A program made the translations under genes and the position numbers. Positions 24,006 to 32,197 of a stretch of 37,063 nt of DNA are shown here, piece by piece. The notes under the pieces are model-generated. The model did no database searches, was not told the origin of the DNA, and worked only from the letters and a program-made list of their open reading frames with translations. Position 1 is the stretch's first letter. Every line of letters starts with the position of its first letter. Where the stretch lies: NCBI GenBank assembly GCA_028292825.1, contig JAQGLO010000176.1, forward strand, positions 1 through 37,063. The letters are read 5' to 3'. Source of the DNA: Alphaproteobacteria bacterium. Its GTDB lineage: Bacteria > Pseudomonadota > Alphaproteobacteria > Micropepsales > Micropepsaceae.

Positions 24006-26147
24006 ATGAACCTGAAGACCGCGCTCTATATAAGTGTGCTGCCGCTGCTGGCCGGCCCTGCCCTGGCCGCCCCTGCCAATCCCTTTGCGACGCCCAGCAC
24101 CCTGCCGCTGCAGGCGCCCCGTTTCGACATCATCAAGGACGGCGATTACCAGCCCGGCTTTATGGAGGCAATGAAGCAGCAGATCGTCGAGGTGGAGGCG
24201 ATCGCCAACAACCCGGCCCCGCCGACTTTTCAGAACACCATCGTGGCACTGGAGGTGTCTGGCCGGATGCTGGACCGGGTCGGCAACGCCTTCTATGGCG
24301 TGGTGCAAGCCAATACCAATCCCGTGCTGGACAAGGTGCAATCGACAGTAGCGCCGCTGCTGGCGGCGCACCAAGATGCCATCGCCCTCAATCCCAAGCT
24401 GTTTGCCCGGGTCAAGGCTGTCTATGACCAGCGCGCTTCACTGAAGCTGGACGCAGAATCGCAGCAGCTTCTCAAGATCGACTATTTCCAGTTCATCCAT
24501 GCCGGCGCCAATCTGTCCGACAAGGACAAGACGCGGCTCAAGCAGATCAACAAGCAGGACGCCTCGCTGGAAACCGATTTCCAGCAGAAGCTGGTGGCCG
24601 GCGCCAAGGCCGGCGCGCTGGTGGTCGATGACAAGAGTGCGCTGGCGGGATTGAGCGACGCGGAAATCACCAACGCCGCGAATGCGGCCAAGGAACGCGG
24701 CCTCAAAGGCAAGTTCGCCATCCCGCTGCAGAACACCACCCAGCAGCCTCTGCTGACCACGCTGGCCAATCGCGACACCCGCGAAAAGCTGTTTCACAAT
24801 AGCTGGATCCGCACCGAGAAGGGCGGCAAGAACGACACCCGCGCCATTATCGCCCAGTTGGCGGTGATCCGCGCGGAAAAAGCCAAGCTGCTCGGCTATC
24901 CCAACTATTCCGCCTATGTGCTGTACGACCAGATGGCCCAGACGCCGGAGGCGGTGGAGAAGTTCATCGGCCAGCTGGTGCCCGCCACCCGCAGCAAGGC
25001 GGCCGAGGAAGCCAGGCTGATCCAGGCCGCCATAGACAGGGACGCGGCGGCGCAAAAGACGGCGCGCTTCGATCTTAAGCCCTGGGACTGGCAGCGTTAT
25101 GCCGAACAGGTGCGCAAGGAACGCTATGACATTGATGACAATGTCCTGAAGCCCTATTTAGAAATCCATACCGTGCTGGAAAAGGGCGTGATGTACGCCG
25201 CCACCCAGCTTTACGGTATCACCTTCACGCGCCGCACCGACATTCCGGTCTATCAGCCCGACGTGATGGTCTATGACGTCTATGACAAGGACGGTTCCGT
25301 CCTGGGCATGATGTATTTCGATTACTTCAAGCGTGACAACAAATCTGGCGGCGCCTGGATGAGCAATTTCGTCGGCCAGTCGCACCTGCTGAAAACCAAG
25401 CCGGTGATCTACAATGTCGCCAACTTCCAGAAGCCCGCGCCGGGCCAGCCGGCGCTGATCAGCTTCGACGACGCAACCACCATGTTCCATGAATTCGGCC
25501 ATGCTCTGCATGGCCTGTTCGCCAACAGCCAGTATCCCAGCCTGTCGGGCGCCAACACCGCGCGCGACTTTGTTGAATTCCCCTCGCAGTTCAACGAGCA
25601 CTGGGCGCTGTATCCCGATGTGCTCAAGCATTACGCGCTGAATTATAAAACCGGCGCGGTGATTCCCGATGCGCTGGTGGACAAGATCAAGAAATCCCAG
25701 ACCTGGGGTCAGGGCTATGCGCTGGGCGAATTGCTGGCGGCGTCGCAACTGGACATGCAGTGGCACACACTGGCCCCGGGTGCGCCAAAGCCGGATGTCG
25801 ACGCCTTTGAAACCCAGGCGCTCAAGAACACCGGCACCGACTTCCCCAACGTGCCGACGCGCTATCGTTCCAGCTATTTCCTGCATATCTGGGGCAATGG
25901 CTATGCGAGCGGCTATTACGCCTATCAGTGGACCGTGATGCTGGATGATGACGCCTATTCCTGGTTCACCCAGAACGGCGGTCTGAGCCGCGCCAACGGT
26001 CAGCGTTTTCGGGACATGATCCTGTCCAAGGGCCACACCATGGATTACGGCCCCATGTTCAAGGCCTTTTACGGCAAGGATCCGGATATCGGCCCGATGC
26101 TGGAGCATCGTGGTCTGACCGTACCAACGACGACCTCTCCCAAATAG
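24006..26147 (+). CDS. M3 family zinc oligopeptidase (peptidyl-dipeptidase Dcp-like)
   Basis: This 713-residue protein has a signal peptide MNLKTALYISVLPLLAGPAL before AAP, so it is periplasmic. The zinc motif HEFGH is at 495-499 (MFHEFGHALHGLF), and the later conserved block DFVEFPSQFNEHWAL provides the third ligand region. RYRSSYFLHIWGNGYASGYY near the C-terminus matches the Dcp/oligopeptidase A substrate-binding Tyr region. The length is typical for Dcp. It should release dipeptides from the C-terminus of short peptides. It is monocistronic; the EcfG-type promoter of the next operon follows its stop. Confidence 0.95.
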   Translation: MNLKTALYISVLPLLAGPALAAPANPFATPSTLPLQAPRFDIIKDGDYQPGFMEAMKQQIVEVEAIANNPAPPTFQNTIVALEVSGRMLDRVGNAFYGVVQANTNPVLDKVQSTVAPLLAAHQDAIALNPKLFARVKAVYDQRASLKLDAESQQLLKIDYFQFIHAGANLSDKDKTRLKQINKQDASLETDFQQKLVAGAKAGALVVDDKSALAGLSDAEITNAANAAKERGLKGKFAIPLQNTTQQPLLTTLANRDTREKLFHNSWIRTEKGGKNDTRAIIAQLAVIRAEKAKLLGYPNYSAYVLYDQMAQTPEAVEKFIGQLVPATRSKAAEEARLIQAAIDRDAAAQKTARFDLKPWDWQRYAEQVRKERYDIDDNVLKPYLEIHTVLEKGVMYAATQLYGITFTRRTDIPVYQPDVMVYDVYDKDGSVLGMMYFDYFKRDNKSGGAWMSNFVGQSHLLKTKPVIYNVANFQKPAPGQPALISFDDATTMFHEFGHALHGLFANSQYPSLSGANTARDFVEFPSQFNEHWALYPDVLKHYALNYKTGAVIPDALVDKIKKSQTWGQGYALGELLAASQLDMQWHTLAPGAPKPDVDAFETQALKNTGTDFPNVPTRYRSSYFLHIWGNGYASGYYAYQWTVMLDDDAYSWFTQNGGLSRANGQRFRDMILSKGHTMDYGPMFKAFYGKDPDIGPMLEHRGLTVPTTTSPK

Positions 26148-26173
26148 CGATCCTAAGTGCAGGAACTTTTTCC

Positions 26174-26198
26174 GGAACTTTCCAGGATATCGTGCGTT
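26174..26198 (+). promoter_or_regulatory. EcfG-type (general stress sigma) promoter of the TonB-YfiR-kinase operon
   Basis: GGAAC (26174-26178), 16 bases, CGTT (26195-26198) is an exact match to the alphaproteobacterial EcfG/SigT promoter consensus GGAAC-N16/17-CGTT. It lies 67 bp before GTG 26265, giving a leader of about 55-60 bases. An extra GGAACTTT at 26162 precedes it but has no matched -10 element. Confidence 0.7.
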
Positions 26199-26264
26199 TT
26201 TGCTCAAATTGGGTGCGCAAAGGTACCCATCGGTGTCAGGGGACGCCGGCGTGAGGGGGCAGGC

Positions 26265-28178
26265 GTGGCTTTGTGCAAAATCCTTGGCGGGTTGCTGGCG
26301 GGCGCGACCTTGGTTGCGTCCCCGGCCCATGCCCAGCAAATGGCGGCCAACGCCGATCTGCAAAGCCTCTCGATTGAACAACTGGCCAATGTGGAGATCA
26401 CGTCGGTTTCCAAGGCGCCGCAGGCCCTTTCCGCCGCCGCCGCCGCTGTTTATGTCATCAGCCATGACGATGTAATCCGGTCCGGCGCTACCAGCCTGCC
26501 GGAAGTCCTGCGGCTGGCGCCCAACCTGCAGGTCGCACAGATGGGCGCCAGCGGCTATGCCATCACGGCGCGTGGTTTCAACGGCAATGCCGCCGACAAG
26601 CTTTTGGTGCTGATCGACGGCCGCAGTGTCTACACCTCTCTCTATGGGGGTGTGATGTGGGACGAAAAAGACGTTCTGCCGGAAAATATCGAGCGTATCG
26701 AAGTGATCAGCGGACCCGCGGGGACCCTGTGGGGTGCCAATGCCGTGAACGGCGTCATCAACATCATTACCCGCAAAGCTGCCGATACGCCGGGCGGAAT
26801 ACTGACGCTGGGCGTGGGCAACCGCGAGGCGCGGGCGAGTCTGCAGTATAGCGGCGCGATAACAGACGATCTCAATTACCGCATCTATGGCGAAACCTTC
26901 GCCATTCCCCACGCCAACACTTCGGCGGGCGTGTCGGCCAATGACGGCTGGAACAAGAGTCAGGGTGGTTTTCGCCTGGACTATACCCCCGGCATCGACA
27001 CCCTGAGTCTCCAGGGCGATTATTACCAGGGCAATGAAGGCAGCGGCGGTGTCACTGGCACCAACATCTGGGGTGGCAACATCCAGGGCACATGGCTGCA
27101 TCAGTTGGGCGATGCGGGCACGTTGCAGCTGCTGGGCTATTATGACGGCAACCGCCGCTATGGCGGCGGCCAAGGCTATGGCTTCGACACCTATGATCTG
27201 GAAGTGCAGCACAGCATCCAGCTGTTCGACGCGCATTCCTTTGTCTGGGGTGCTGGCGGACGCGTCTATAGCGACAGTTTCAATTTCACCGGTGCGGTCC
27301 AGTTCCTGCCTGCCAGCCGCACCCAGGCGGTGGGCAATATCTTCGCGCAGGACAGCTGGACCCTTTCCGATACGCTCACTTTGGTATTGGGCGCCAAGCT
27401 GGAGGCCGACGCCTATACCGGGCTGAAGGTGCTTCCCAATGCGCGCCTGTCGTGGAAGGCATTCGACAATGCGATGTTCTGGGCCTCCTATGCCCATTCG
27501 GTTCGCGCCCCCACGCGATTCGACGTGGACCTTTATGATGTGCTGGCGCCGGGCATCGTGACCCTGACCGGGGACCGGAATTTCAAAGCCGAAACGGTTC
27601 GCGCCTTCGAGGTCGGCAGCCGGATTGAGCTCAGCAGCAACTTTTCCTTCTCGGTTTCCGGCTTCTACAACCAGTACAACAATCTGCGCAGCGTCGAAGT
27701 GGTGCAGGGCGTCACGCTGCCCCTTCTGTGGAGCTGGGGCAACCTGCTGGAAGCCAATACCTATGGCGCGGAAGTATGGGGCAACTATGCCGTCAATGAC
27801 TGGTGGCGGCTCAGCGCAAGCTTCAACATCCTGCACCAGGATCGCAAGTTCAAACCGACCTCCAGCCAGCTGGGCGGTCTGGGGCAACTGGGCGACGACC
27901 CCAATCATCAGGCGATGTTGCGGTCTTCCATGAATCTCGGCGACGGCGTCAATCTGGATGCGGATCTGCGCTGGATCGGGAAGCTCCCAGATCCCAAAGT
28001 GGCGGCTTATGCTGATCTCAACCTGCGGCTGGGCTGGCAGATGACCGACGCGATAGAACTTTCGCTTGCCGGCGCGAATCTGCTGCAGCCACAGCACCTG
28101 GAATATGAACTGGCTGGCGCCACTACTGGCACCTATGTCTATCGCAGCGTCTTTCTTCAGACCCGATTGCATTTCTGA
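26265..28178 (+). CDS. TonB-dependent outer-membrane receptor
   Basis: This protein is 637 residues from GTG 26265, chosen because GAGGGGG precedes it and it opens directly into the signal peptide VALCKILGGLLAGATLVASP. The plug domain (about 40-165) has LSIEQLANVEITSVSKAPQA, GFNGNAADKLLVLIDGRSVY and VISGPAGTLWGANAVNGVIN, a strong TonB-receptor pattern. A 20-22-strand barrel follows and ends with YRSVFLQTRLHF, the terminal aromatic typical of outer-membrane barrels. It imports a large or scarce nutrient with TonB energy; the ligand is unknown. It is the first gene of a four-gene unit and is coupled to yfiR by TGATG at 28176-28180. Confidence 0.93.
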   Translation: MALCKILGGLLAGATLVASPAHAQQMAANADLQSLSIEQLANVEITSVSKAPQALSAAAAAVYVISHDDVIRSGATSLPEVLRLAPNLQVAQMGASGYAITARGFNGNAADKLLVLIDGRSVYTSLYGGVMWDEKDVLPENIERIEVISGPAGTLWGANAVNGVINIITRKAADTPGGILTLGVGNREARASLQYSGAITDDLNYRIYGETFAIPHANTSAGVSANDGWNKSQGGFRLDYTPGIDTLSLQGDYYQGNEGSGGVTGTNIWGGNIQGTWLHQLGDAGTLQLLGYYDGNRRYGGGQGYGFDTYDLEVQHSIQLFDAHSFVWGAGGRVYSDSFNFTGAVQFLPASRTQAVGNIFAQDSWTLSDTLTLVLGAKLEADAYTGLKVLPNARLSWKAFDNAMFWASYAHSVRAPTRFDVDLYDVLAPGIVTLTGDRNFKAETVRAFEVGSRIELSSNFSFSVSGFYNQYNNLRSVEVVQGVTLPLLWSWGNLLEANTYGAEVWGNYAVNDWWRLSASFNILHQDRKFKPTSSQLGGLGQLGDDPNHQAMLRSSMNLGDGVNLDADLRWIGKLPDPKVAAYADLNLRLGWQMTDAIELSLAGANLLQPQHLEYELAGATTGTYVYRSVFLQTRLHF

Positions 28179-28693
28179 TGCGCCCCCGCTCGCTCATTCC
28201 TGCCGTGATAGCGGGAAGCATGGCCGTGGCGGCGCCGGCCCATGCTGACGCGGCGCTGGAGTATGCAGTCAAGGCGGCTTATCTCACCAAGTTCATTCCC
28301 TTCATCACCTGGCCCGACGCGCCCGCTTTCAGCATCTGCGTGCTGGGCAATGATCCTTTCGCCGGCAAGCTGGAACAGGCGGCGAGCGGCGCCAGGAGCG
28401 GCGATCATGCCGTCACTGTGCGTCATGTCACGGCGCCCGATCCCACTTGCCAGATCGAGTTCCTGGGCGTGAATGACGCGGGTGCGGAAGCTGCCCTTGA
28501 AGCGTTGCGCGGCAAGCCGGTGGTGACGGTGACCGATTCCGACATCAAGGCGCGCGGCGTGATCGGCTTCGTGATCGTGGACAACCATGTGCGCTTTGAC
28601 ATCGATGATGCTGCCGCGGCGCAAGACGGGCTCTCCGTCAGTTCCAAGCTGCTGGGGCTGGCCCGCACGGTGAAACAGCGGGGCCAGCCATGA
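28178..28693 (+). CDS. YfiR family (DUF4154) periplasmic protein
   Basis: This 171-residue protein has a signal peptide MRPRSLIPAVIAGSMAVAAP before AHA. The mature part shows the DUF4154 pattern: EYAVKAAYLTKFIPFITWPD, FSICVLGNDPFAGKLE, then GKPVVTVTDSDIKARGVIGF and VRFDIDDAAAAQDGLSVSSK followed by LLGLARTV. There is one Cys in ICVLG and one in PTCQIEF, the likely disulfide of this family. In Pseudomonas YfiR holds the CHASE8-containing cyclase YfiN inactive. Here the next gene is a histidine kinase with a CHASE8-like sensor, overlapping by ATGA. That YfiR regulates this kinase is inference from pairing. Confidence 0.92.
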   Translation: MRPRSLIPAVIAGSMAVAAPAHADAALEYAVKAAYLTKFIPFITWPDAPAFSICVLGNDPFAGKLEQAASGARSGDHAVTVRHVTAPDPTCQIEFLGVNDAGAEAALEALRGKPVVTVTDSDIKARGVIGFVIVDNHVRFDIDDAAAAQDGLSVSSKLLGLARTVKQRGQP

Positions 28694-30030
28694 CGCGCTT
28701 CAGGATGCGCCAGGGATGGAGCCTGTCCGTTTTCGGAGCGCTGGTTGCGGCCGCCATGCTGCTGGCAGCGGGCGTGCTGATGGCGGTGTATGAGGAGCAG
28801 CTTTACAGCGCCCAGCAAGTCAAGAGCGTGCGCGAACAGGCCCAGATCCTGGCCGCCAGCGTCACCGCCGCCATCGTGTTCGATGACCGCCGCGCCGCCC
28901 AGGAATATGTCGATGCCCTGGCTGCCAATCCGGAGCTGCAGGCGGGCGGCGTGTACAATGGTGCCGGCCGTCTCCTGGCGGGCTTTTCGCGCGGCGGCGT
29001 GCGGCTGCCGCAGGCCAGTATGGACGGCACCCGTTTTGGCGACGGTTTTGTCGATATCACGGTGCCCGCCAGCCAGAACGGCGCCCGGGTGGGCAGCGTC
29101 ATGCTGCGGTCGGTCACCGAACCGGTCGAACGACGCTATGCCCGTTATGCCGGGTTGATTCTGCTGGTGACCATGGGCGCGCTGATGATTGCGGTGCTGA
29201 GTTTCAGCCAGGCCGCGCTGGGCCGCCGCGCCCAGCAGCTTGCCAGCGTCAACACCCGCCTGCACGAGGAGATGGAAGAGCGGCGCAAGACCGAGGAAGC
29301 GCTGCGCCAAAGCCACAAGATGGAGGCGGTAGGCCAACTGTCGGGCGGCATCGCACATGACTTCAACAACCTGATCATGATCGTGAAGGGCAATCTGCGC
29401 CTCCTGAAGCGCAAGCTGGGCCCTGAGGTCGAAGCTGCGGGCAATTACATCGCCAGCGCCGACGAGGCGCTGGACCGTGCCGCTCATCTCACCCAGCGCA
29501 TCCTGGCCTTTTCGCGCCGCCAGCCGCTGACGCCGCAGCGGGTCAATTTCTCCGCCTTGGCGCAAGGCCTTTCGGAACTCATCCGCCACTCGGTGGGCGA
29601 GCGGGTGGAAATCGTGATGCGTCTCAATGGCCGATGGTCTACGCTCTGTGACATCAACCAGATGGAAAATGTCATCCTGAACCTGGCAATCAATGCCCGC
29701 GATGCCATGCCCGATGGCGGCAGGCTCACCATCGAGAGCCGCGATGTGAGCCTGAAAGACGCGCCGCCGGAGGTGGAAGGCGAGTTCATTCCTGGCGATT
29801 ATGTGGCGCTGGCGGTGGCCAATACCGGCACCGGCATGCCCGAAGACGTCCGCCGCCGCGCCGTGGATCCGTTCTTCACCACCAAACCGCAGGGCAAGGG
29901 TACAGGCCTGGGGCTTTCCATGACCTTCGGTTTCGTGCGCCAGTCCGGCGGCTATCTGGTGATCGACAGCGCCCCTGGTCATGGCACCACCATCACCATA
30001 CTGATGCCCCGCGACGGGGGGACGGCATGA
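28690..30030 (+). CDS. Sensor histidine kinase with CHASE8-like periplasmic domain
   Basis: In this 446-residue protein TM1 is about 12-33. The periplasmic part (about 36-155) contains [40 protein letters not shown] and [10 protein letters not shown], a CHASE8-like pattern as in YfiN. TM2 is about 155-177. A coiled linker ([20 protein letters not shown]) leads to HisKA with phosphoacceptor H223 in [10 protein letters not shown]. The HATPase part has [14 protein letters not shown], the G1-box region VANTGTGMP, and [14 protein letters not shown]. The AHDFNN kinase type often carries a C-terminal receiver; here the receiver is encoded by the next gene, overlapping by ATGA. It is preceded by the yfiR gene with a four-base overlap. 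Confidence 0.94.
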   Translation: MTRFRMRQGWSLSVFGALVAAAMLLAAGVLMAVYEEQLYSAQQVKSVREQAQILAASVTAAIVFDDRRAAQEYVDALAANPELQAGGVYNGAGRLLAGFSRGGVRLPQASMDGTRFGDGFVDITVPASQNGARVGSVMLRSVTEPVERRYARYAGLILLVTMGALMIAVLSFSQAALGRRAQQLASVNTRLHEEMEERRKTEEALRQSHKMEAVGQLSGGIAHDFNNLIMIVKGNLRLLKRKLGPEVEAAGNYIASADEALDRAAHLTQRILAFSRRQPLTPQRVNFSALAQGLSELIRHSVGERVEIVMRLNGRWSTLCDINQMENVILNLAINARDAMPDGGRLTIESRDVSLKDAPPEVEGEFIPGDYVALAVANTGTGMPEDVRRRAVDPFFTTKPQGKGTGLGLSMTFGFVRQSGGYLVIDSAPGHGTTITILMPRDGGTA

Positions 30031-30404
30031 GCATGGCGCCGGACACCAGACCAAACATCCTGCTGGCGGAAGATGAGGCCATGCTGCGGGTGCTCGCGGT
30101 GGAAATGCTGGAGGATGCCGGCTTCAAGGTGTTCGAGGCCGGCGATGGCGTCGAAGCCTTGGATCTGCTGAAAGCCAATCCGCAGATCGCGCTGCTGGTA
30201 TCCGACATTAAAATGCCGCGCATGGACGGCTATGCACTGGTTGAGGCCGGGCTGCTGGTCAAGCCGGATCTCAAGGTGCTGCTGATGACCGGCTATGCCC
30301 AGGAACCGCCGCCGCAGGTCTTGAAGGCCCGCGAAATCCAGATCCTGCACAAGCCCTTCAATCTGGAAAAACTCTGCGCCTTGGCGGCGGAGATGGTGGC
30401 CTAG
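30027..30404 (+). CDS. Single-domain response regulator (receiver only)
   Basis: This 125-residue protein has a complete receiver domain and no output domain: acidic pocket E15-D16-E17 in LLAEDEAML, phosphoacceptor D60 in VSDIKMPRMDG, a Thr in LLMTGYA and K109 in ILHKPF. It begins at ATGA overlapping the kinase stop. It could be a phosphate sink or an intermediate that passes the signal on, or the detached receiver of a former hybrid kinase. A six-G run (30016-30021) just before the kinase stop could allow a frameshift fusing the two. Its stop overlaps the convergent gene's stop in the palindrome CTAG (30401-30404). Confidence 0.93.
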   Translation: MSMAPDTRPNILLAEDEAMLRVLAVEMLEDAGFKVFEAGDGVEALDLLKANPQIALLVSDIKMPRMDGYALVEAGLLVKPDLKVLLMTGYAQEPPPQVLKAREIQILHKPFNLEKLCALAAEMVA

Positions 30405-30622
30405 CTTTTCTTTTTCTTGGCCGTCTTTTTCTTTGCGATCTTCTTCCTGGGCACCTTCTTGCCTTCGGCGCGGGCTTCCGACAGGCCGATGGCGATGGCC
30501 TGCTTGCGGCTCTTTACTTTGCCGCCCTTGCCGCCGGGTCCGCTCTTGAGTGTACCCTGCTTGCGCGCGTGCAACGCCGTGCCGACTTTTTTGGAAGCCG
30601 CCTTGGAATATTTCCGTACCAT
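30401..30622 (-). CDS. Small Lys-rich protein (DUF6496-like)
   Basis: This protein is 73 residues from ATG 30622, with AGGATGGAACC upstream. It opens MVRKYSKAASKKVGTALHAR, then GKVKSRKQAIAIGLSEARAE, and ends in a Lys-rich tail with AKKKTAKKKKS. The layout matches small alphaproteobacterial proteins annotated DUF6496 and recalls histone-H1-like tails. Its strong positive charge suggests nucleic-acid binding. A GGAAC-N16-TGTT promoter is 35 bp upstream, so stress induction is expected. The earlier in-frame start at 30658 is rejected because it overlaps the promoter. Confidence 0.85.
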   Translation of the reverse strand: MVRKYSKAASKKVGTALHARKQGTLKSGPGGKGGKVKSRKQAIAIGLSEARAEGKKVPRKKIAKKKTAKKKKS

Positions 30623-30656
30623 GGTTCCATCCTGTGCTGCTGTTAACAGCAGGAAC

Positions 30657-30681
30657 AACAGGCGGGATTAAAAAGGGTTCC
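30657..30681 (-). promoter_or_regulatory. EcfG-type promoter for the small Lys-rich protein
   Basis: On the minus strand GGAAC (30681-30677), 16 bases, TGTT (30660-30657) matches the EcfG consensus at eight of nine bases. The -10 element ends 35 bp before ATG 30622. A mirror-image promoter of identical spacing faces the other way at 30688-30712. Confidence 0.62.
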
Positions 30682-30687
30682 GCGCGA

Positions 30688-30712
30688 GGAACGGCAGGGT
30701 GCGGGAGGTGTT
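30688..30712 (+). promoter_or_regulatory. EcfG-type promoter for the glycine-rich stress protein
   Basis: GGAAC (30688-30692), 16 bases, TGTT (30709-30712), eight of nine bases to the EcfG consensus. It is 34 bp before ATG 30747, nearly the same distance as the divergent promoter has to its gene. The two -35 elements are 6 bp apart. Confidence 0.62.
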
Positions 30713-30746
30713 CCATCCCATCGGCCTTTTGCCCTGGAGCACCGCC

Positions 30747-31349
30747 ATGATGATTACCCTATCCCGACTGTATGCCGACGGCGCCCATGCCCGCGCCGTC
30801 GTGGATGAACTCAAGGCCGCCGGACTGCCGGAAGACGATATCGGCATCATCGCGCCATCGCGTGACAAAAGCATGCGGATGGAAAATGCCGACATGGAAA
30901 ATGGTGGCGACGTGATCGACCGCGACCGTGACGGCCGTGACGGCCGTGGCCAAGGGGTGAATCGCGGCGTGGGCATGGGCGCGGCGCTGGGCGGCGCGGC
31001 GGGCCTCTTGGCGGGGCTTGGCGCATTCGTGCTGCCGGGCATCGGCGCGGTGGTGGCGGCGGGCTGGCTGGTCAGCGCCCTGGCGGGCGCGGTGGCGGGC
31101 GGCGCGGCCGGCGGCGTGGTCGGCGCCCTGATTGGGGCGGGCATCAGCGAGGATGACGCGGCCCAGTATGCCGACGGCATCAGGCGCGGCGGCACCCTGG
31201 TCACGATCCGCGTGGTGGCACAGGACCGCGATTTCTATGAAAGCATCCTGGCCATGAAGGGCACCGGTCGCATGCGCGGGAATTATGATCCCGCCGGCAT
31301 GCCGGTGCAGCTGCGGGGTACCGGCCCGCTCAAGATCAGGCATCCGTAA
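30747..31349 (+). CDS. General stress protein-like, glycine-zipper membrane-associated
   Basis: This protein is 200 residues from ATG 30747, with GGAG upstream; an ORF start at 30699 lies inside the promoter and is rejected. The N-terminal part (MITLSRLYADGAHARAVVDE, then LKAAGLPEDDIGIIAP) matches the domain of general stress protein 17M. An acidic and basic linker (DVIDRDRDGRDGRG) follows. Then comes a Gly/Ala-rich glycine-zipper region (about 85-140) able to insert in membranes. The C-terminal part (YADGIRRGGTLVTIRV) resembles a second half of the stress domain. Its product is probably envelope-associated and stress-induced. It ends overlapping the convergent DUF72 gene by 14 bp. Confidence 0.85.
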   Translation: MMITLSRLYADGAHARAVVDELKAAGLPEDDIGIIAPSRDKSMRMENADMENGGDVIDRDRDGRDGRGQGVNRGVGMGAALGGAAGLLAGLGAFVLPGIGAVVAAGWLVSALAGAVAGGAAGGVVGALIGAGISEDDAAQYADGIRRGGTLVTIRVVAQDRDFYESILAMKGTGRMRGNYDPAGMPVQLRGTGPLKIRHP

Positions 31350-32058
31350 GCCCCGCGAGGGTCAGGGCATTGCCAAGAGCAGCGAAGGCGGCGGTGTTGT
31401 CGAAAATGCACCAGTCCCCTGATCGCAGCCTGGGCGCGATCGCCCGCAATGCGGCATCGGAATACTCCGAATAATAGATTTTGGGGCTGCCATGCAGCCG
31501 CCAATAGGCTGGCCCGATCCAGCCGCCGGGAGTGCCATCCGCCGCCGCGCGCGGCGGGTCGGCGGCGACGCGTGCGATATTGAGCTTTTTCAGGGCGGCA
31601 TCGGCGTCTGGCGCAAACCAGCTGGCATGGCGTGGTTCGCAGGCGATCGCCGCTTTGCTGCGCCGGCGCAGATCGTCAAAGAAGGCGGCTGCAGCTTCGG
31701 CGTCATAGCCCAGGCTAGGCGGCAGCTGCACCAGAAGAACGCCCAGTTTTTCGCCCAGTCCCGACACCTCTTCGGCGAACCGTTCCAACAGGTCGCCATA
31801 GTCTTTCAGGCGATGGTTCTGGGTGATGGTGCGCGGCAGCTTGACGGAAAAGCGGAAATTCCCCGGCACACTGGCGGCCCAGCGTTCATAGGTCTTGCGC
31901 TGATGCGGGCGGTAAAAGGAGGAATTGATCTCCACCCCGGGAAGACGCGCGGCATAGCGCTCCAGATGCGACCCGGTTTGCGGAAAGCTGTCCTTGTATT
32001 GGGCGGGTATGGTCCAGCCGGCCGTGCCGATGATCGAGGCTGTTTTTGTGTGCAGCAT
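31336..32058 (-). CDS. DUF72 family protein
   Basis: This protein is 240 residues from ATG 32058, the start that opens TASIIGTAGWTIPAQYKDSF; longer in-frame starts add low-quality sequence. Typical DUF72 motifs are present: IIGTAGWT, VEINSSFYRPHQRKTYERWA, FRFSVKLPRTITQNHRL, LLVQLPPSL, ACEPRHASWF and YWRLHGSPKIYYSEYSD. The family is TIM-barrel-like with unknown activity. There is no good ribosome site, but a possible EcfG-type promoter sits so close that the mRNA may be leaderless. It is convergent with the stress-protein gene. Confidence 0.92.
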   Translation of the reverse strand: MLHTKTASIIGTAGWTIPAQYKDSFPQTGSHLERYAARLPGVEINSSFYRPHQRKTYERWAASVPGNFRFSVKLPRTITQNHRLKDYGDLLERFAEEVSGLGEKLGVLLVQLPPSLGYDAEAAAAFFDDLRRRSKAAIACEPRHASWFAPDADAALKKLNIARVAADPPRAAADGTPGGWIGPAYWRLHGSPKIYYSEYSDAALRAIAPRLRSGDWCIFDNTAAFAALGNALTLAGLTDA

Positions 32059-32066
32059 GGGCAGAG

Positions 32067-32092
32067 AACCGCCGTCCGATGCATGCGGTTCC
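32067..32092 (-). promoter_or_regulatory. Possible EcfG-type promoter for the DUF72 gene
   Basis: On the minus strand GGAAC (32092-32088), 17 bases, GGTT (32070-32067). The -10 differs from CGTT at one base. Only eight bases separate it from ATG 32058, implying a leaderless transcript. It is weaker than the promoters at 26174 and 30657-30712. Confidence 0.35.
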
Positions 32093-32197
32093 CGCTGGCG
32101 CCTGTCCAACGCGATTGTCCCGGCTTTTCCCGGTTTCGCTGGCCGATTTCGGCGCAAAATCTGACCCCTCCCCCCTTTATCCACGCCTGCGATCACC

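Noticed and set aside
25158-28172. 1004-codon open frame on the minus strand
   Set aside because: It lies antisense to the M3 peptidase and TonB receptor genes, which have clear motifs, signals and ribosome sites. Its translation is His/Arg/Gly-rich without any family pattern, as expected of a shadow frame in GC-rich DNA.
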